Source: Pseudomonas sp. FeN3W (GTDB lineage Bacteria > Pseudomonadota > Gammaproteobacteria > Pseudomonadales > Pseudomonadaceae). From it: DNA of 64,000 nt. Shown here one piece after another: positions 1-8,394 of the stretch. Numbering within the stretch: the first letter of the stretch is position 1; each line of letters begins with the position of its first letter. The translations under genes and the position numbers were made by a program. The stretch covers positions 620,001-684,000 of the forward strand of contig CP136011.1 of NCBI GenBank assembly GCA_030263805.2. Reading direction: 5' to 3'. The notes below the pieces were generated by a model. That model did no database searches, was not told the origin of the DNA, and worked only from the letters and a program-made list of their open reading frames with translations.

Positions 1-850
1 GAAGCCTGTTCTCGTTTCGAGCGAAAATAGACATGAACTCAGGGTCGCTCCAGGTGTGAAGCATCACAATTGAATAGACAGCATGAAGTGAAAAGTTGCT
101 TTGCTCAAGAAATGGGGAGTTAATGAGCCCATCTATCAACTTGGCGGCATTCTTTTTATCTCCATTCCTAAGCATACTTGTAGCCAGGCTTAAGTGTGAG
201 GATGCATCATAGACCAGGGGGTGTTTTGCACCTGGGTTATTCTCATGAAACCCCTTTAAAAAGCCATTAGTTTTTGAGTCCTGAACGGCATACATATGAC
301 TACTGAGATGAAGAGCTTCAATTATTGCCTCTGCCTCTATACCCCGCTCATACAGAATTTTTCCTGTCGCTGGAGTAATAGGAACTACATTGGACATTGC
401 CTTAAGCGCTTCGGATGAGGTGATTTCTTTCGAAGCCAAGTAGGAGAGGCTTGATAATTGCCAATCTAGAATATAAGGCGCAAGATTCGAATCCTTTATA
501 AAATCAACTATATTTTTGAACGACTCCATATTCCCCCGCTCTAAATTAACCAGAGCCAAGAATTTGAAGCTATCTGCGTAAGCCGAGTTTCTAAACAGAT
601 CAGACGCAAAGGCGCTGAAAATTTCTTTGTTATCAAAGTAGTTTTCGTTGTTAAGGTGCTCCATTATCCGCATGGATGGCCTAGGCTCATAATCGGCAGA
701 ATCGCAATATTGCAACATTCCTTCTGAGTTTTCGAAGTTCTCAATGAGTAACTTGAGCGATGCGTGGTCGCTTTCCTTGGCATATTGCATGGATTTTAGT
801 AGCACTGATTTATACACTTCAGCTTCTCTTTCTACTTGGTTGCTGTTCAT
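1..850 (-). CDS. Hypothetical helical protein (3' end outside window)
   Basis: An open frame runs leftward from an ATG at 850 off the window edge, giving at least 283 residues beginning MNSNQVEREAEVYKS. The translation is rich in Leu, Ser, Asn and Glu with no signal peptide or membrane segment, and reads like an all-helical repeat protein. It lies 28 bp downstream of another leftward helical protein (879-2255) of similar composition, so the two are probably cotranscribed. I do not recognise a family. Because its neighbour carries the shared C-terminal motif described in the findings, this protein is a candidate to end the same way, but that end is not visible here. Confidence 0.75.
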   Translation of the reverse strand, partial: MNSNQVEREAEVYKSVLLKSMQYAKESDHASLKLLIENFENSEGMLQYCDSADYEPRPSMRIMEHLNNENYFDNKEIFSAFASDLFRNSAYADSFKFLALVNLERGNMESFKNIVDFIKDSNLAPYILDWQLSSLSYLASKEITSSEALKAMSNVVPITPATGKILYERGIEAEAIIEALHLSSHMYAVQDSKTNGFLKGFHENNPGAKHPLVYDASSHLSLATSMLRNGDKKNAAKLIDGLINSPFLEQSNFSLHAVYSIVMLHTWSDPEFMSIFARNENRL

Positions 851-878
851 ATGGAATATCCATTAATTGAAAAGGAAT

Positions 879-2255
879 TTATAGTTCGAACTTTACTGAT
901 ATCTCGTATCTTTTAATCCGAGGGTTTTTGCTCAACAATTCATTGGGCAGTAATGCCTTGAGTGAGTTAATTGATCTATCCAGGTATCCATCACTTAGAT
1001 GGTTGAGGTCTTTGTTTATTCGGTCATCAAATAATTCAACTATCTGATTAATGTTTGCTTCCTTGGCATCGTTTCTTGCGCGAGCCAGCAGATCAAAGTA
1101 CTTTCTTGGAAATCCTCGACTCTCTAGCTGTAGCTCAACATTAAACTCTGACGCGTAAGAAACAAATGAAAATAGGGTGGAGGCGTTTTTCAACTCGTAA
1201 TCGAGGGCTGAGTCATACGTCTCAATCATTATTTTTTGGAACTGATGGTCGTCTAACTTACCATTGGGGCAGATTATTTTATGAATCTCGTACACAGACT
1301 CGCCATTCTTGACAGACAGGAAGCACTTGTCTGAGTACATTTGTAAAAGTTCACTACAATGATTTTCGGAAAGCGCTTTGAGCTGGTCGAGAGTAATCGA
1401 CTTTATTTCTGTTAAGCTCGTTGCCGTTTCTGAGTGGTTACTGGGGATCAGATTTACTACTTTTTTAAGCAACTCATGAGTTTCAATAAAAAAACGCTCA
1501 TGCCCCTTTATCACATCCATCACTACCTGCGCATTCCCGGAGCGGTTGTGCATTGCGTCTAGAATGACCATGTTATTATGCAGCGCAAGCATGTCATTCA
1601 ACTGAAACTCGGTAAAAGCAATGTCTTGACTGTTAAGAAGGGCGGTTGCGGTTCTTTTGAAAAGTTTTCCGCTGGCATCTTTTTGAAGTGCAATACTTAG
1701 AAGTCTGATGAGAGATTCTTTGTTGAACAGCGGAACTCTGTCATTGGTTCTTAATTTGATGATTTTAGAGACATCAACAAGTCCTTTTTCAATATCCATA
1801 GCGTCAATGATGAGGTCATCCATGCCCGTTGTGGTGCTTAGTAGTACGCTTGCATTGTCTGCGCTTAACTGAAGCTTGCCAATGATCAGTTTAAGCCATT
1901 CTGGATTCCTAAATGTGTGCATGACACCACTGAAATCATTTGCTGACTTAAATACTGTGAGGCGGGTATCCGAATGCAGCTTTTCATAAAATTTAACGAA
2001 ACAGTCAACAGATTCAACAAATGCAGACTTGTTACCAGTGGAGAGGTGGTGCTTGTAGCCATCAATAATCGCATGGCCAACCCTGGTGATTGATTCTGTC
2101 GACGTGATTATTTCAAGAATCGCTTCTAACGTTTTGGGGTGAAGAATATTCCCAGCCATTTTATCTAAAACAACCTGCTCAGTATCATCGCCAAACGCGT
2201 TTTCTTTGACCGCTTTAATGATCTCGAAATCTATTTCTGACAGGTACTGGTTCAT
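879..2255 (-). CDS. Hypothetical helical protein with shared C-terminal motif
   Basis: A 458-residue protein starting MNQYLSEIDFEIIKAV. The frame stays open a further 117 codons upstream, but that part overlaps the oppositely oriented gene at 2364 and has poor composition. The ATG at 2255 has a good AGGAAG ribosome-binding site, so I chose it. There is no signal peptide or membrane segment; the sequence looks like a helical solenoid. It ends KNPRIKRYEISVKFEL, which fits the 16-residue C-terminal pattern shared with six other proteins in this window. It probably forms an operon with the partial gene at 1-850. Function unknown. Confidence 0.8.
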   Translation of the reverse strand: MNQYLSEIDFEIIKAVKENAFGDDTEQVVLDKMAGNILHPKTLEAILEIITSTESITRVGHAIIDGYKHHLSTGNKSAFVESVDCFVKFYEKLHSDTRLTVFKSANDFSGVMHTFRNPEWLKLIIGKLQLSADNASVLLSTTTGMDDLIIDAMDIEKGLVDVSKIIKLRTNDRVPLFNKESLIRLLSIALQKDASGKLFKRTATALLNSQDIAFTEFQLNDMLALHNNMVILDAMHNRSGNAQVVMDVIKGHERFFIETHELLKKVVNLIPSNHSETATSLTEIKSITLDQLKALSENHCSELLQMYSDKCFLSVKNGESVYEIHKIICPNGKLDDHQFQKIMIETYDSALDYELKNASTLFSFVSYASEFNVELQLESRGFPRKYFDLLARARNDAKEANINQIVELFDDRINKDLNHLSDGYLDRSINSLKALLPNELLSKNPRIKRYEISVKFEL

Positions 2256-2363
2256 GATTGCTTCCTGGTGGGTCTCTAATTCTATTTTTTCATGGGAGGG
2301 TGGGTTATTACAATTGAAGTCTTTCTTGCAAGGCAATATAGTGGAAACAGGGGAGGTGACACG

Positions 2364-2624
2364 ATGAATGAACGGATTGATCGCGTAGCAGTGATGCTTA
2401 AGGGTGAGGTGTATTCTTATCCACGTCCTGCAAGGCATCACAACGTAATCGCGATCATGGTTAACGCCTATGGCGTGAAACCGCCAGTCAAGGGGGTGTT
2501 TGGTTTCTTGACTGATGCGGGCCGATTTGTCACTCGCAAAGAAGCTGGGCGGATTGCGATAGGCGCCAGGCAGGTCGAACGTCTCGCCGCACCACCTCAT
2601 CTGCATAGCGAAGATTTGTGGTGA
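2364..2624 (+). CDS. Small hypothetical protein, phage/plasmid type
   Basis: An 86-residue protein (MNERIDRVAVMLKGEVYS) with a strong GGGAGGTG ribosome-binding site directly before the ATG at 2364. The frame is open further upstream but lacks a better start. The pattern ARHHNVI, then GFLTDAGRF, then RKEAGRIA resembles short phage and plasmid proteins of unknown function that carry an RHHxII...GF...GxFxxRxEAxxIA signature. It diverges from the leftward gene starting at 2255. No catalytic motif could be assigned. Confidence 0.7.
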   Translation: MNERIDRVAVMLKGEVYSYPRPARHHNVIAIMVNAYGVKPPVKGVFGFLTDAGRFVTRKEAGRIAIGARQVERLAAPPHLHSEDLW

Positions 2625-2659
2625 GAGTAAATGATTTAACTTAATTGAAGGAACGGTGT

Positions 2660-3090
2660 ATGTCGGTCAGTGCAGCAATCGAAGAGATCAGAAAGGTCTA
2701 CGAGGGCAAAGGCTATCCAAACAGAGACTTGAGCTTGTGTTGTTTCTGATCGATTGGACTCACTGTGTGAAGACGGGGACATCAGTGACCGGGGCTGAGT
2801 GGAATTCGTTGCTTGGCATGATGAGTGCACCACAGCTGGCTCCACAGTACAGGAATTCGCTGAGCCATGAAGGCAGCCGCACGGTTCTGGACGAAAAGGT
2901 CGCGCAGTTCTGTGCGAGAGTGGCCAGCGTTACCCTGGGCCTGGACTTTGATCAGCTGGTGCGAGCGGTCGCTCAAACCTATCCTATGTCATCTACAGAG
3001 CGATACTTCGTTCTGGATTTGTCAAAGCTCGCAAAATCGTTCAAGCAGAACGAGAGCTCCCAGCAATCCGACTCATCGCCAGGACTCTGA
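2660..3090 (+). pseudogene. Possible Panacea/SocA-like (DUF4065) gene with a frameshift
   Basis: An ATG at 2660 with a GAAGGA ribosome-binding site opens a plausible protein (MSVSAAIEEIRKVYEGKGYP) that stops at 2747. The continuation lies in the -1 frame from about 2715: KQRLELVLFLIDWTHCVKTG, then VTGAEWNSLLG, running to 3090. The segment LxLxLFLIDWxxxxKTGxxxTGxxW resembles the N-terminal core of DUF4065 (Panacea) antitoxin-like proteins, normally directly preceded by a helix like the one in the first frame. Read alone, the downstream frame has only a GTG at 2656 and an unnatural N-terminus. I infer one frame disruption near 2715-2740, either a mutation or a sequencing error. The family call is tentative. 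Confidence 0.45.
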
Positions 3091-3093
3091 GTA

Positions 3094-3681
3094 TTAGTGG
3101 TTGTCGGTCAGGTCATTCATCATGCGATACGTTTCAGGGCTTGATCCATGGCCATCTCTCCAGTTTGGCGCCTCCTGATCCATGGTCGCACAAAGGGCCT
3201 CCCAGTGATCAACCAGGGCATTCCAGATGGGGGACACAGACCTCATCAGATAGAGCTTGTTTGCGAATTCGGGAACCGATTCGAGCAGCAAACGGCAGCG
3301 CGCCAAATCAGACGGATCGCGGGGAAAAGCCGCAGGGTCATCTGTGATGCTTTTTACGCCAGAGAACCTAGCGAACATCGCCTCGGAGCTCTTTCCGCGA
3401 TTGCCTTGCTTAAGCCATTGTTGGGCCTGCTCTGACAGATCGTGCCCATTAGTATGCTGACTGACCTTCTCATCGACTGCGTGCATGATGCCAGGTTCAT
3501 TGCGCAGTGCCTTAAGCGCCGCTGGTGGGCCGATTACCATGTTTGCGCCCAGTACTGTGGCCAGGGACGTGTCCATGACGCCGTCTTCGTAACGCTGCAT
3601 CAGGTTGACCATTTCCATAATCGGTACGCTGCCATAGATGATGGTGCAGCCACAGACTTCTTCAACGGTGTACGACGACAT
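3094..3681 (-). CDS. Hypothetical protein
   Basis: A 195-residue protein starting MSSYTVEEVCGCTIIYGSV, chosen because an AAGAGGT ribosome-binding site lies 7-8 bases before the ATG at 3681. It follows the gene at 3683-3943 with one base between stop and start, so the two are surely cotranscribed. No signal peptide or transmembrane segment is evident. An N-terminal half with CGCTIIYGSVPIMEMVNLM and a hydrophobic GANMVIGPPAALKAL stretch is followed by a more polar C-terminal half. No family recognised. Confidence 0.7.
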   Translation of the reverse strand: MSSYTVEEVCGCTIIYGSVPIMEMVNLMQRYEDGVMDTSLATVLGANMVIGPPAALKALRNEPGIMHAVDEKVSQHTNGHDLSEQAQQWLKQGNRGKSSEAMFARFSGVKSITDDPAAFPRDPSDLARCRLLLESVPEFANKLYLMRSVSPIWNALVDHWEALCATMDQEAPNWRDGHGSSPETYRMMNDLTDNH

Positions 3682-3682
3682 A

Positions 3683-3943
3683 CTATGTACCTCTTCTTGC
3701 GATATAGCCGTGCGGCTCATCATCGGCGGTAGTCATTGAGTCAAGGCTCTGTTTAAGCGCCTTCATGTCCTTGTAGCAGTATCTGCGTTCCCAGCCCGTT
3801 AGGTTGATGCCGACATAGAGGGCCGTTGTGAACATGAGCTTTCCTGTTCCGATGATGGTGCCGTCATCAAGGACGCGTAGGTTTTCGTAATAGTCCTCGC
3901 GTTTGATTGCTTCGAGCAGGGACTGAGTATCCATTGCGCACAT
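3683..3943 (-). CDS. Small hypothetical protein
   Basis: An 86-residue protein. The start may be the ATG at 3943 (MCAMDTQSLLEAIK) or the internal ATG at 3934 (MDTQSLLEAIK); neither has a convincing ribosome-binding site. The centre reads GTGKLMFTTALYVGINLTGWERRYCYKDM, and the GWERRYCY segment recalls short proteins seen in phages and large plasmids, of unknown function. It sits one base upstream of the leftward gene starting at 3681. Confidence 0.65.
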   Translation of the reverse strand: MCAMDTQSLLEAIKREDYYENLRVLDDGTIIGTGKLMFTTALYVGINLTGWERRYCYKDMKALKQSLDSMTTADDEPHGYIARRGT

Positions 3944-4007
3944 CCGTTGAAAGAGCCCCTATCCTATTAAACCTTGTTGCCTATGGCTACTACGGGCGGT
4001 TGCTCGA

Positions 4008-4601
4008 TTAGAACCCTGCCACCATGCCCATCTCGTCATCAGATCCTTCCAGGTCGTCAAGGTCTTCAAGTTCATCGTTGACGGCCTTGTCAGCCTCGCG
4101 CTCAGCCGCCATTGCCATTTCAGCTGCCCTGGAGACGGTAAATGCCTCCACTTGCGCCCACAGTTTCGGATTGGAAAATGGGATTTCGACAGCCTTTTGA
4201 AACATCACGAACGAGGGGTCATGGGCGCAAGCAAACACCACGGACACTCGATTTCCCTCGACAGTTACGCTTTGCAGGGAGACATAAGGGGCGAATTCGT
4301 ATTCTTCTGCCTGGATGATTTCCATGTAAGCGGCTCGAACAGCAGGGTCATCCACGGACAAGGCGCGACGATTCATCATCTGCTGCACTCGCCCGCGAGG
4401 CATTTCATTGCGAAGCTCGTAAAAATAAGGAATCAGCAGCTTGCACTGATCTTCCATGTAGTGGGAGATCATCTCTGAGCGCTTGAGCATTTCAGGTGTG
4501 TTAACTGTTCGCACGAGTAGCTCAACGCTAAGCTCGGGCTGTGTGACATTCTCGATCATGGAGCGCATGTAGGCGCGGTTATTTGATGTGACCAGTTCCA
4601 T
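4008..4601 (-). CDS. Hypothetical acidic-tailed protein
   Basis: A 197-residue protein starting MELVTSNNRAYMRSMIENV. An AAGGAGA site seven bases before the ATG at 4601 favours this start over an upstream Met at 4634. The C-terminal 30 residues are strongly acidic (DELEDLDDLEGSDDEMGMV). No signal peptide or membrane segment. It is the first gene downstream (leftward) of the two parS-like palindromes at 4730-4825, so its promoter lies among those repeats. Function unknown. Confidence 0.7.
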   Translation of the reverse strand: MELVTSNNRAYMRSMIENVTQPELSVELLVRTVNTPEMLKRSEMISHYMEDQCKLLIPYFYELRNEMPRGRVQQMMNRRALSVDDPAVRAAYMEIIQAEEYEFAPYVSLQSVTVEGNRVSVVFACAHDPSFVMFQKAVEIPFSNPKLWAQVEAFTVSRAAEMAMAAEREADKAVNDELEDLDDLEGSDDEMGMVAGF

Positions 4602-4729
4602 CGCCACTCTCCTTTGATAGGCATTAATTGACACGGATTATTATTAGACTTGACAGAGAAATCAAGCCCTGTTGTGAGCGTCATTTAAAAATAGCGCGGA
4701 GGGGATCGGCCCAATCTCCTAAGGGGTCA

Positions 4730-4745
4730 TGTTTCCATGGAAACA
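4730..4745. promoter_or_regulatory. parS-like palindrome 1
   Basis: TGTTTCCATGGAAACA is a perfect 16-bp palindrome. It resembles the ParB/Noc class of partition sites (chromosomal parS consensus TGTTNCACGTGAAACA) in length, symmetry and the TGTTTC/GAAACA arms, with CATG at the centre instead of CACGTG. No parA or parB is in the window, so the assignment is inferred. Confidence 0.4.
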
Positions 4746-4809
4746 CGTAATGGAAAAATAGCGCGCCAAATCACTTATGCTGATCGCCAAAAGGGCATCG
4801 GCAGGATCA

Positions 4810-4825
4810 TGTTTCCATGGAAACA
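4810..4825. promoter_or_regulatory. parS-like palindrome 2
   Basis: Second copy of TGTTTCCATGGAAACA. Here the symmetry extends to a perfect 20-bp palindrome at 4808-4827. The centre lies 80 bp from that of copy 1. The paired arrangement suits either a partition site or an operator. Confidence 0.4.
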
Positions 4826-5020
4826 TGCAATGTTAGATTGAAACTATCAAACAATATGTCAAAAATCAGGGAGAGACTAACAAGCCAGGGCGCAGGCGCC
4901 GACAACCTTGACCCGCACCTGAATCGAAGATTGCAGGTGGGGAATGCGGTTGTCATTGTTCAAGCAGTGTGTCGAGCTGCTTATGCTGGCGGCCTTTGGC
5001 TAGCTGAATCAATACAACCG

Positions 5021-5704
5021 TCAGATCTTCTGTGGTGCGAGTATCGGCGTTATGCATGTGATGGCCTCTTTATTCAGTGTCCAAAATACACCCTGGATCA
5101 TGCGATCCTCCAGCGAATCTTCTTTATCGCCAAGCTGATAAAAATCAAGCTTGAAGATCTGTCGCCAGCTCGCCTGGATGTGCTCATGGTGGGGTGTGGG
5201 GAGGGGCTTGGTGCGATAATAGCTCAGCCCTTTCTCAAGCAGAAAATCGTCATAGCGCTCTGCTGCATCCACGCTCATGGCCAAGGGCCAGTAGTTCATG
5301 CAGTAGTGCCAATAGTGAAACATTGAGCAGAGTATTTGCTCGGGCGGAATTCGGAATTCAACCAGATAGTGACCTGACTCATGCATGTCTTCAGAGGGTT
5401 TTCGATCAGGGGTGCCGCAACTGATCCAGCACCACAGAGGACTGATCCCCTTGGAGGGAGGAGGCAATCCTACCTCTGCCATCACGCCAATCATCCAGGG
5501 GTAGGCACTCGAAAAATCCGGATTGACTGATTCCTGTGGGCAGCAGAGTGCCCCATTCTCCTCTAGTACTTGAAATGCCTCAGGCGACAGGAATGTCCAA
5601 GCCGTGATCGTGCCGTCCTCATTGAGGTAAGGCTTAACCCCTGACGCTCTGAGTTCAAGCAGCTGTGCATGACTGATATCGCTAAAAATGTCGGTCGCTT
5701 TCAT
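5021..5704 (-). CDS. DUF3841 family protein
   Basis: A 227-residue protein starting MKATDIFSDISHAQLLELRA (ATG at 5704, weak ribosome-binding site). Features I associate with DUF3841 appear in order: a WTFLSPEAFQVLEENGAL N-terminal segment, AYPWMIGVMAE, the aromatic PLWCWISC, an LVEFRIPPEQIL...FHYWHYCMNYW segment, then SWRQIFKLDF and QGVFWTLNKEAI near the C-terminus. The family's role is unknown; it occurs in scattered bacteria and mobile elements. The gene follows 5715-6245 by ten bases and is likely cotranscribed with it. Confidence 0.75.
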   Translation of the reverse strand: MKATDIFSDISHAQLLELRASGVKPYLNEDGTITAWTFLSPEAFQVLEENGALCCPQESVNPDFSSAYPWMIGVMAEVGLPPPSKGISPLWCWISCGTPDRKPSEDMHESGHYLVEFRIPPEQILCSMFHYWHYCMNYWPLAMSVDAAERYDDFLLEKGLSYYRTKPLPTPHHEHIQASWRQIFKLDFYQLGDKEDSLEDRMIQGVFWTLNKEAITCITPILAPQKI

Positions 5705-5714
5705 CCAAATATTC

Positions 5715-6245
5715 TTACGACGCGGTTTCGCAGGAGGGCTGCCGAATGAGTGTCTTAACCGCATCCTTGACGGCGTTTACCACCTTCTCCAGATGGATGT
5801 AGGTTGGGTTGGCCTTGTAGGGCATGTCGTTCCACCACTGATCACCAAACACTTCATACATGGCATTTTGGTGATGGTGAGGGTTTTCCATATCCTTAAT
5901 CTCCTCATAGAGCTCACGAGCCTGATGGGCCGTCAGGTCATCGGCTTTACGCAGCTCCAGAACCTTGGCCTTACTGAGGTTGCGCATGGCGTCATGGTCT
6001 TCTACTTGGCTCATACAGTGCGTCATGCAGTTGATCATGTAATCGGGACTGCACGTGGCGACAAATTCCGCGACGGTGTCTTTTGGCATCGCATTCCAAT
6101 AGGCCGAATAGGTTTGGGAATGGGATCTTAAGAAAATAGAGCCTTTTTTTGGCCCAAAATCCTCTAGCACAATCTCAATCGGGTCGACGAGGCCTGGGGC
6201 GTCTTCGATAAGGATCTTGGTGACCAGGTTTTTGGTGACCTTCAT
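5715..6245 (-). CDS. Hypothetical protein
   Basis: A 176-residue protein starting MKVTKNLVTKILIEDAPGLV, with a GGAG site eight bases before the ATG at 6245. A second in-frame ATG lies at 6257. The middle contains a long charged helix and the motif ENPHHHQNAMYEVFGDQWW, followed by a short amphipathic tail. No signal peptide. It heads a leftward transcription unit with the DUF3841 gene, starting about 200 bp from the first iteron. Family not recognised. Confidence 0.7.
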   Translation of the reverse strand: MKVTKNLVTKILIEDAPGLVDPIEIVLEDFGPKKGSIFLRSHSQTYSAYWNAMPKDTVAEFVATCSPDYMINCMTHCMSQVEDHDAMRNLSKAKVLELRKADDLTAHQARELYEEIKDMENPHHHQNAMYEVFGDQWWNDMPYKANPTYIHLEKVVNAVKDAVKTLIRQPSCETAS

Positions 6246-6349
6246 GAGCGGCTCCATGCTAGCGACTAACCTCGACGGGTTATGATGGCAGGCATGCTAA
6301 CGATCCTTTGACGACTTGTCAATTAAGCGCATATCACATAAACGAGTTT

Positions 6350-6445
6350 GTTGTGTAAAGTGAATGGTTTTATTTGTTCTTTATTTCTATTTCTTTTTTA
6401 TTTTAGTCAGTCTAACTCATTGAAACATAAGAGATTATTCCGCTT
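6350..6445. other. AT-rich stretch beside the iterons (possible unwinding element)
   Basis: This stretch is strongly AT-rich, with runs such as TTTTATTTGTTCTTTATTTC, and directly abuts the first iteron. Iteron plasmids normally melt at an AT-rich element next to the iteron array, so the position suits a DNA unwinding element. This is inferred from composition and position only. Confidence 0.5.
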
Positions 6446-6447
6446 AA

Positions 6448-7326
6448 TGTGGTCAAATACCATGTATGAAGTGGACGTTTCGCTTGTTTGATGTGGGCGC
6501 AAGCCTTGAGTTATGTGGACACCGTCCTTGCGCAGATGTGGTCAGATGCCTTGTTGGATGTGGACGCCTTGCTTGTGGATAAGTCATGAGCCATGGACAT
6601 CTGCCTTGTTGTGAAGCTGCACCTACCTTCAAGTATGCCCATTGTGGTCAGATGCCTTGCTCAAGGAGGCTCTGAGCAAGGTATTTGTCCATATTATGGA
6701 ATGCTGCACGGCGACAACACGGCTAATGTCCATATTAGGGAGGTCTGGCCTATGTGATCATCGATGATGTGGACATATTCCGTGACCACGAACCACGAAC
6801 CACGAAACACGCGGCCCTGCCAAATGTGGACGGATGGCTTGTTGATCCGAGCAGTGGCGGTGGCGATGGCGTAGATTCCACTCTAAATGTGGTCAGATTC
6901 CTTGCCACTGGAGGTCATTATTGGCCCCTAAATATGGACAGATGCCGTGCTAACCTCTTCCAAATAGCTTTATGTGGACAAATGCCTTGTTGTTAAGGCT
7001 GATGCACTGGTCGTTTGTAAGCAAAAATCTGGGAACCGCATGAGCCAAAGGTGTAAGGCTCTTGATACTGGGTCTTTTCGGCCCGTATCGGCGGGCACGA
7101 CCGGTGTTTCCACATGTTAATGTGGTCAAATTCCTTGCATTCTCCTGGCGGCGCGACCGTTTGATCCGTATGACGGAGTGTTGCACGCCTTGCAGGATAA
7201 GCAACACGGCATATGTCCATGTTTAGGGCGCTTCAGGGTCATGTGAAGAGGCTATAGCTCGCATTCAGACCAAGGCTAATGTGGACGGACACCTTGTTGT
7301 TAAGCCAAATGTGGACATTTACCTGA
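6448..7326 (+). repeat. Iteron array (oriV), about 19 copies of a 17-bp repeat
   Basis: A degenerate 17-bp repeat with consensus TGTGGACAGATGCCTTG recurs here. Forward copies begin at about 6448, 6470, 6492, 6514, 6537, 6559, 6592, 6643, 6768, 6825, 6888, 6933, 6973, 7121, 7280 and 7310. Inverted copies lie at 6677-6693, 6718-6734 and 7205-7221. The first six are spaced 22-23 bp, about two helical turns; later ones are irregular. Partial copies lie at 7403-7419 and just after rep at 8337-8353. Iterons of this kind bind Rep_3 initiators, and the rep gene follows directly, so this is the plasmid replication origin and probably also controls copy number. Confidence 0.9.
6574..6582 (-). promoter_or_regulatory. 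DnaA box
   Basis: TGTGGATAA, the exact complement of the DnaA consensus TTATCCACA, lies at the edge of the sixth iteron. Iteron plasmids commonly need host DnaA, so this fits the origin call. Confidence 0.6.
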
Positions 7327-7460
7327 CCCGCCCATCGTTTTTTTTGGTCGTTTCCAGAATAAACCATGGCACCAGGGAACATTCCCGCTAATCTGTGGAA
7401 CACGTTAACGATGTCCACATCTTTATGGGCGATAGGTTTTTTAGGGCGAAGGGTTTAGGG

Positions 7461-8336
7461 ATGTCAAACCTCCAGGTATACAAATCAAACGATCTGATGA
7501 CGGCAAGCTACCGACTCTCTGTCGCCGAAAGCCGGATAATTTTGACCTGTATCGCCAAGATCAACCGAGATCCCACCCAGACGGTTACCGATGCGGTGAT
7601 GTACTCATTTACCGCAAGAGAGTTCGCCGAGCTCAGCGGAATAAGCCTGATGGCTGCCTATTCAGAGCTAAAAGAGGCTATTGATCAGCTGTTCGACAGG
7701 CGTATTCGATTTCACATGAAAGACCGGGAGCGCAAAACGCGCTGGATCCAGACGGCTGATTACATTGATGGGGAGGGGAGGGTTGAGCTTCGGTTCTCAA
7801 AAGACGTGCTGCCCTATCTGGTCAACCTCCAAGGCAACTTCACCAAATACAACCTCAAGGCTGTGGCCAGGCTATCGAGCGCTCATGCGATACGCCTGTA
7901 TGAGCTGATCGTAAAAAACCGGTACTCTGGCTTCAAGACCCTGATCTCCATTGACCTCATACGGTTTGGCCTGAACCTTGATGATGCGTATCCTTTGTAT
8001 GCTGACTTGAGGAAACGGGTGATTGAGCCCGCGATCAAGCAGATCAGTGAGCACAGCGACATCACAATTCATGGGTTTGAGCCAAAGCGTGAAGGCCGGA
8101 AGATTGCCGCCATTGAGATCAGTTTTTCGGACAAGCAGGGGTTTGGTGGCGAACCCGTCCAGGAAGACCTTCTGCCAGCAGAAGATAAGCCTAAATATTC
8201 CAGATCGCCTCGCAAGAGCCCAAAGGTTAAGGACACCTACAGCGAAGCTGAGATCATGAAGGCAGCGCGGCCTGGTGAATCCAAGGCTGATGTCATCCAA
8301 AGGCTGAAGAACGAGGCAGTGCGCAAAGCTGGCTAA
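7461..8336 (+). CDS. rep: Rep_3-family plasmid replication initiator
   Basis: A 291-residue protein starting MSNLQVYKSNDLMTASYRLS. The ATG at 7461 has a GAAGGG site upstream; in-frame Met codons at 7395 and 7425 are less likely. The first winged-helix domain reads SNDLMTASYRLSVAESRIIL, then FTAREFAELSG and RWIQTADYIDGEGRVELRFS; the second includes AVARLSSAHAIRLYELIVKNR and a segment ending IEPAIKQISEHSDI. This layout is that of Rep_3 (RepA/RepB/pi) initiators, which bind iterons and load replication proteins. The C-terminal 60 residues are basic and probably disordered. The gene lies between the iteron array and one more partial iteron at its stop codon, consistent with autoregulation. Confidence 0.93.
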   Translation: MSNLQVYKSNDLMTASYRLSVAESRIILTCIAKINRDPTQTVTDAVMYSFTAREFAELSGISLMAAYSELKEAIDQLFDRRIRFHMKDRERKTRWIQTADYIDGEGRVELRFSKDVLPYLVNLQGNFTKYNLKAVARLSSAHAIRLYELIVKNRYSGFKTLISIDLIRFGLNLDDAYPLYADLRKRVIEPAIKQISEHSDITIHGFEPKREGRKIAAIEISFSDKQGFGGEPVQEDLLPAEDKPKYSRSPRKSPKVKDTYSEAEIMKAARPGESKADVIQRLKNEAVRKAG

Positions 8337-8394
8337 TGTGGACAACTAGCATGTACGGCTTTGCCTCTGGACTGGTTTGACAATATGTCAATAA

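Larger units (their letters stand above)
4602..5020. other. Intergenic region with repeats and palindromes
   Basis: About 420 bp without a convincing gene. It holds two copies of a TGTTTCCATGGAAACA palindrome centred exactly 80 bp apart and two copies of AAAAATAGCGCG (4687-4698 and 4754-4765), so the area looks like a degenerate duplicated protein-binding unit upstream of the leftward gene at 4601. A rightward open frame from 4817 mostly mirrors the DUF3841 gene and is not credible. The stretch 4850-5020 shows nothing further that I can name. Confidence 0.6.

Noticed and set aside
2710..2745. Programmed ribosomal frameshift site
   Set aside because: No X XXY YYZ slippery heptamer or obvious downstream stimulator; mutation or error is simpler.
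4817..5326. Rightward open frame of 169 codons
   Set aside because: It mirrors the leftward DUF3841 gene over most of its length and has no ribosome-binding site or family features.
6448..7326. CRISPR array
   Set aside because: Repeats are short, degenerate, in both orientations and irregularly spaced; they are iterons next to rep.
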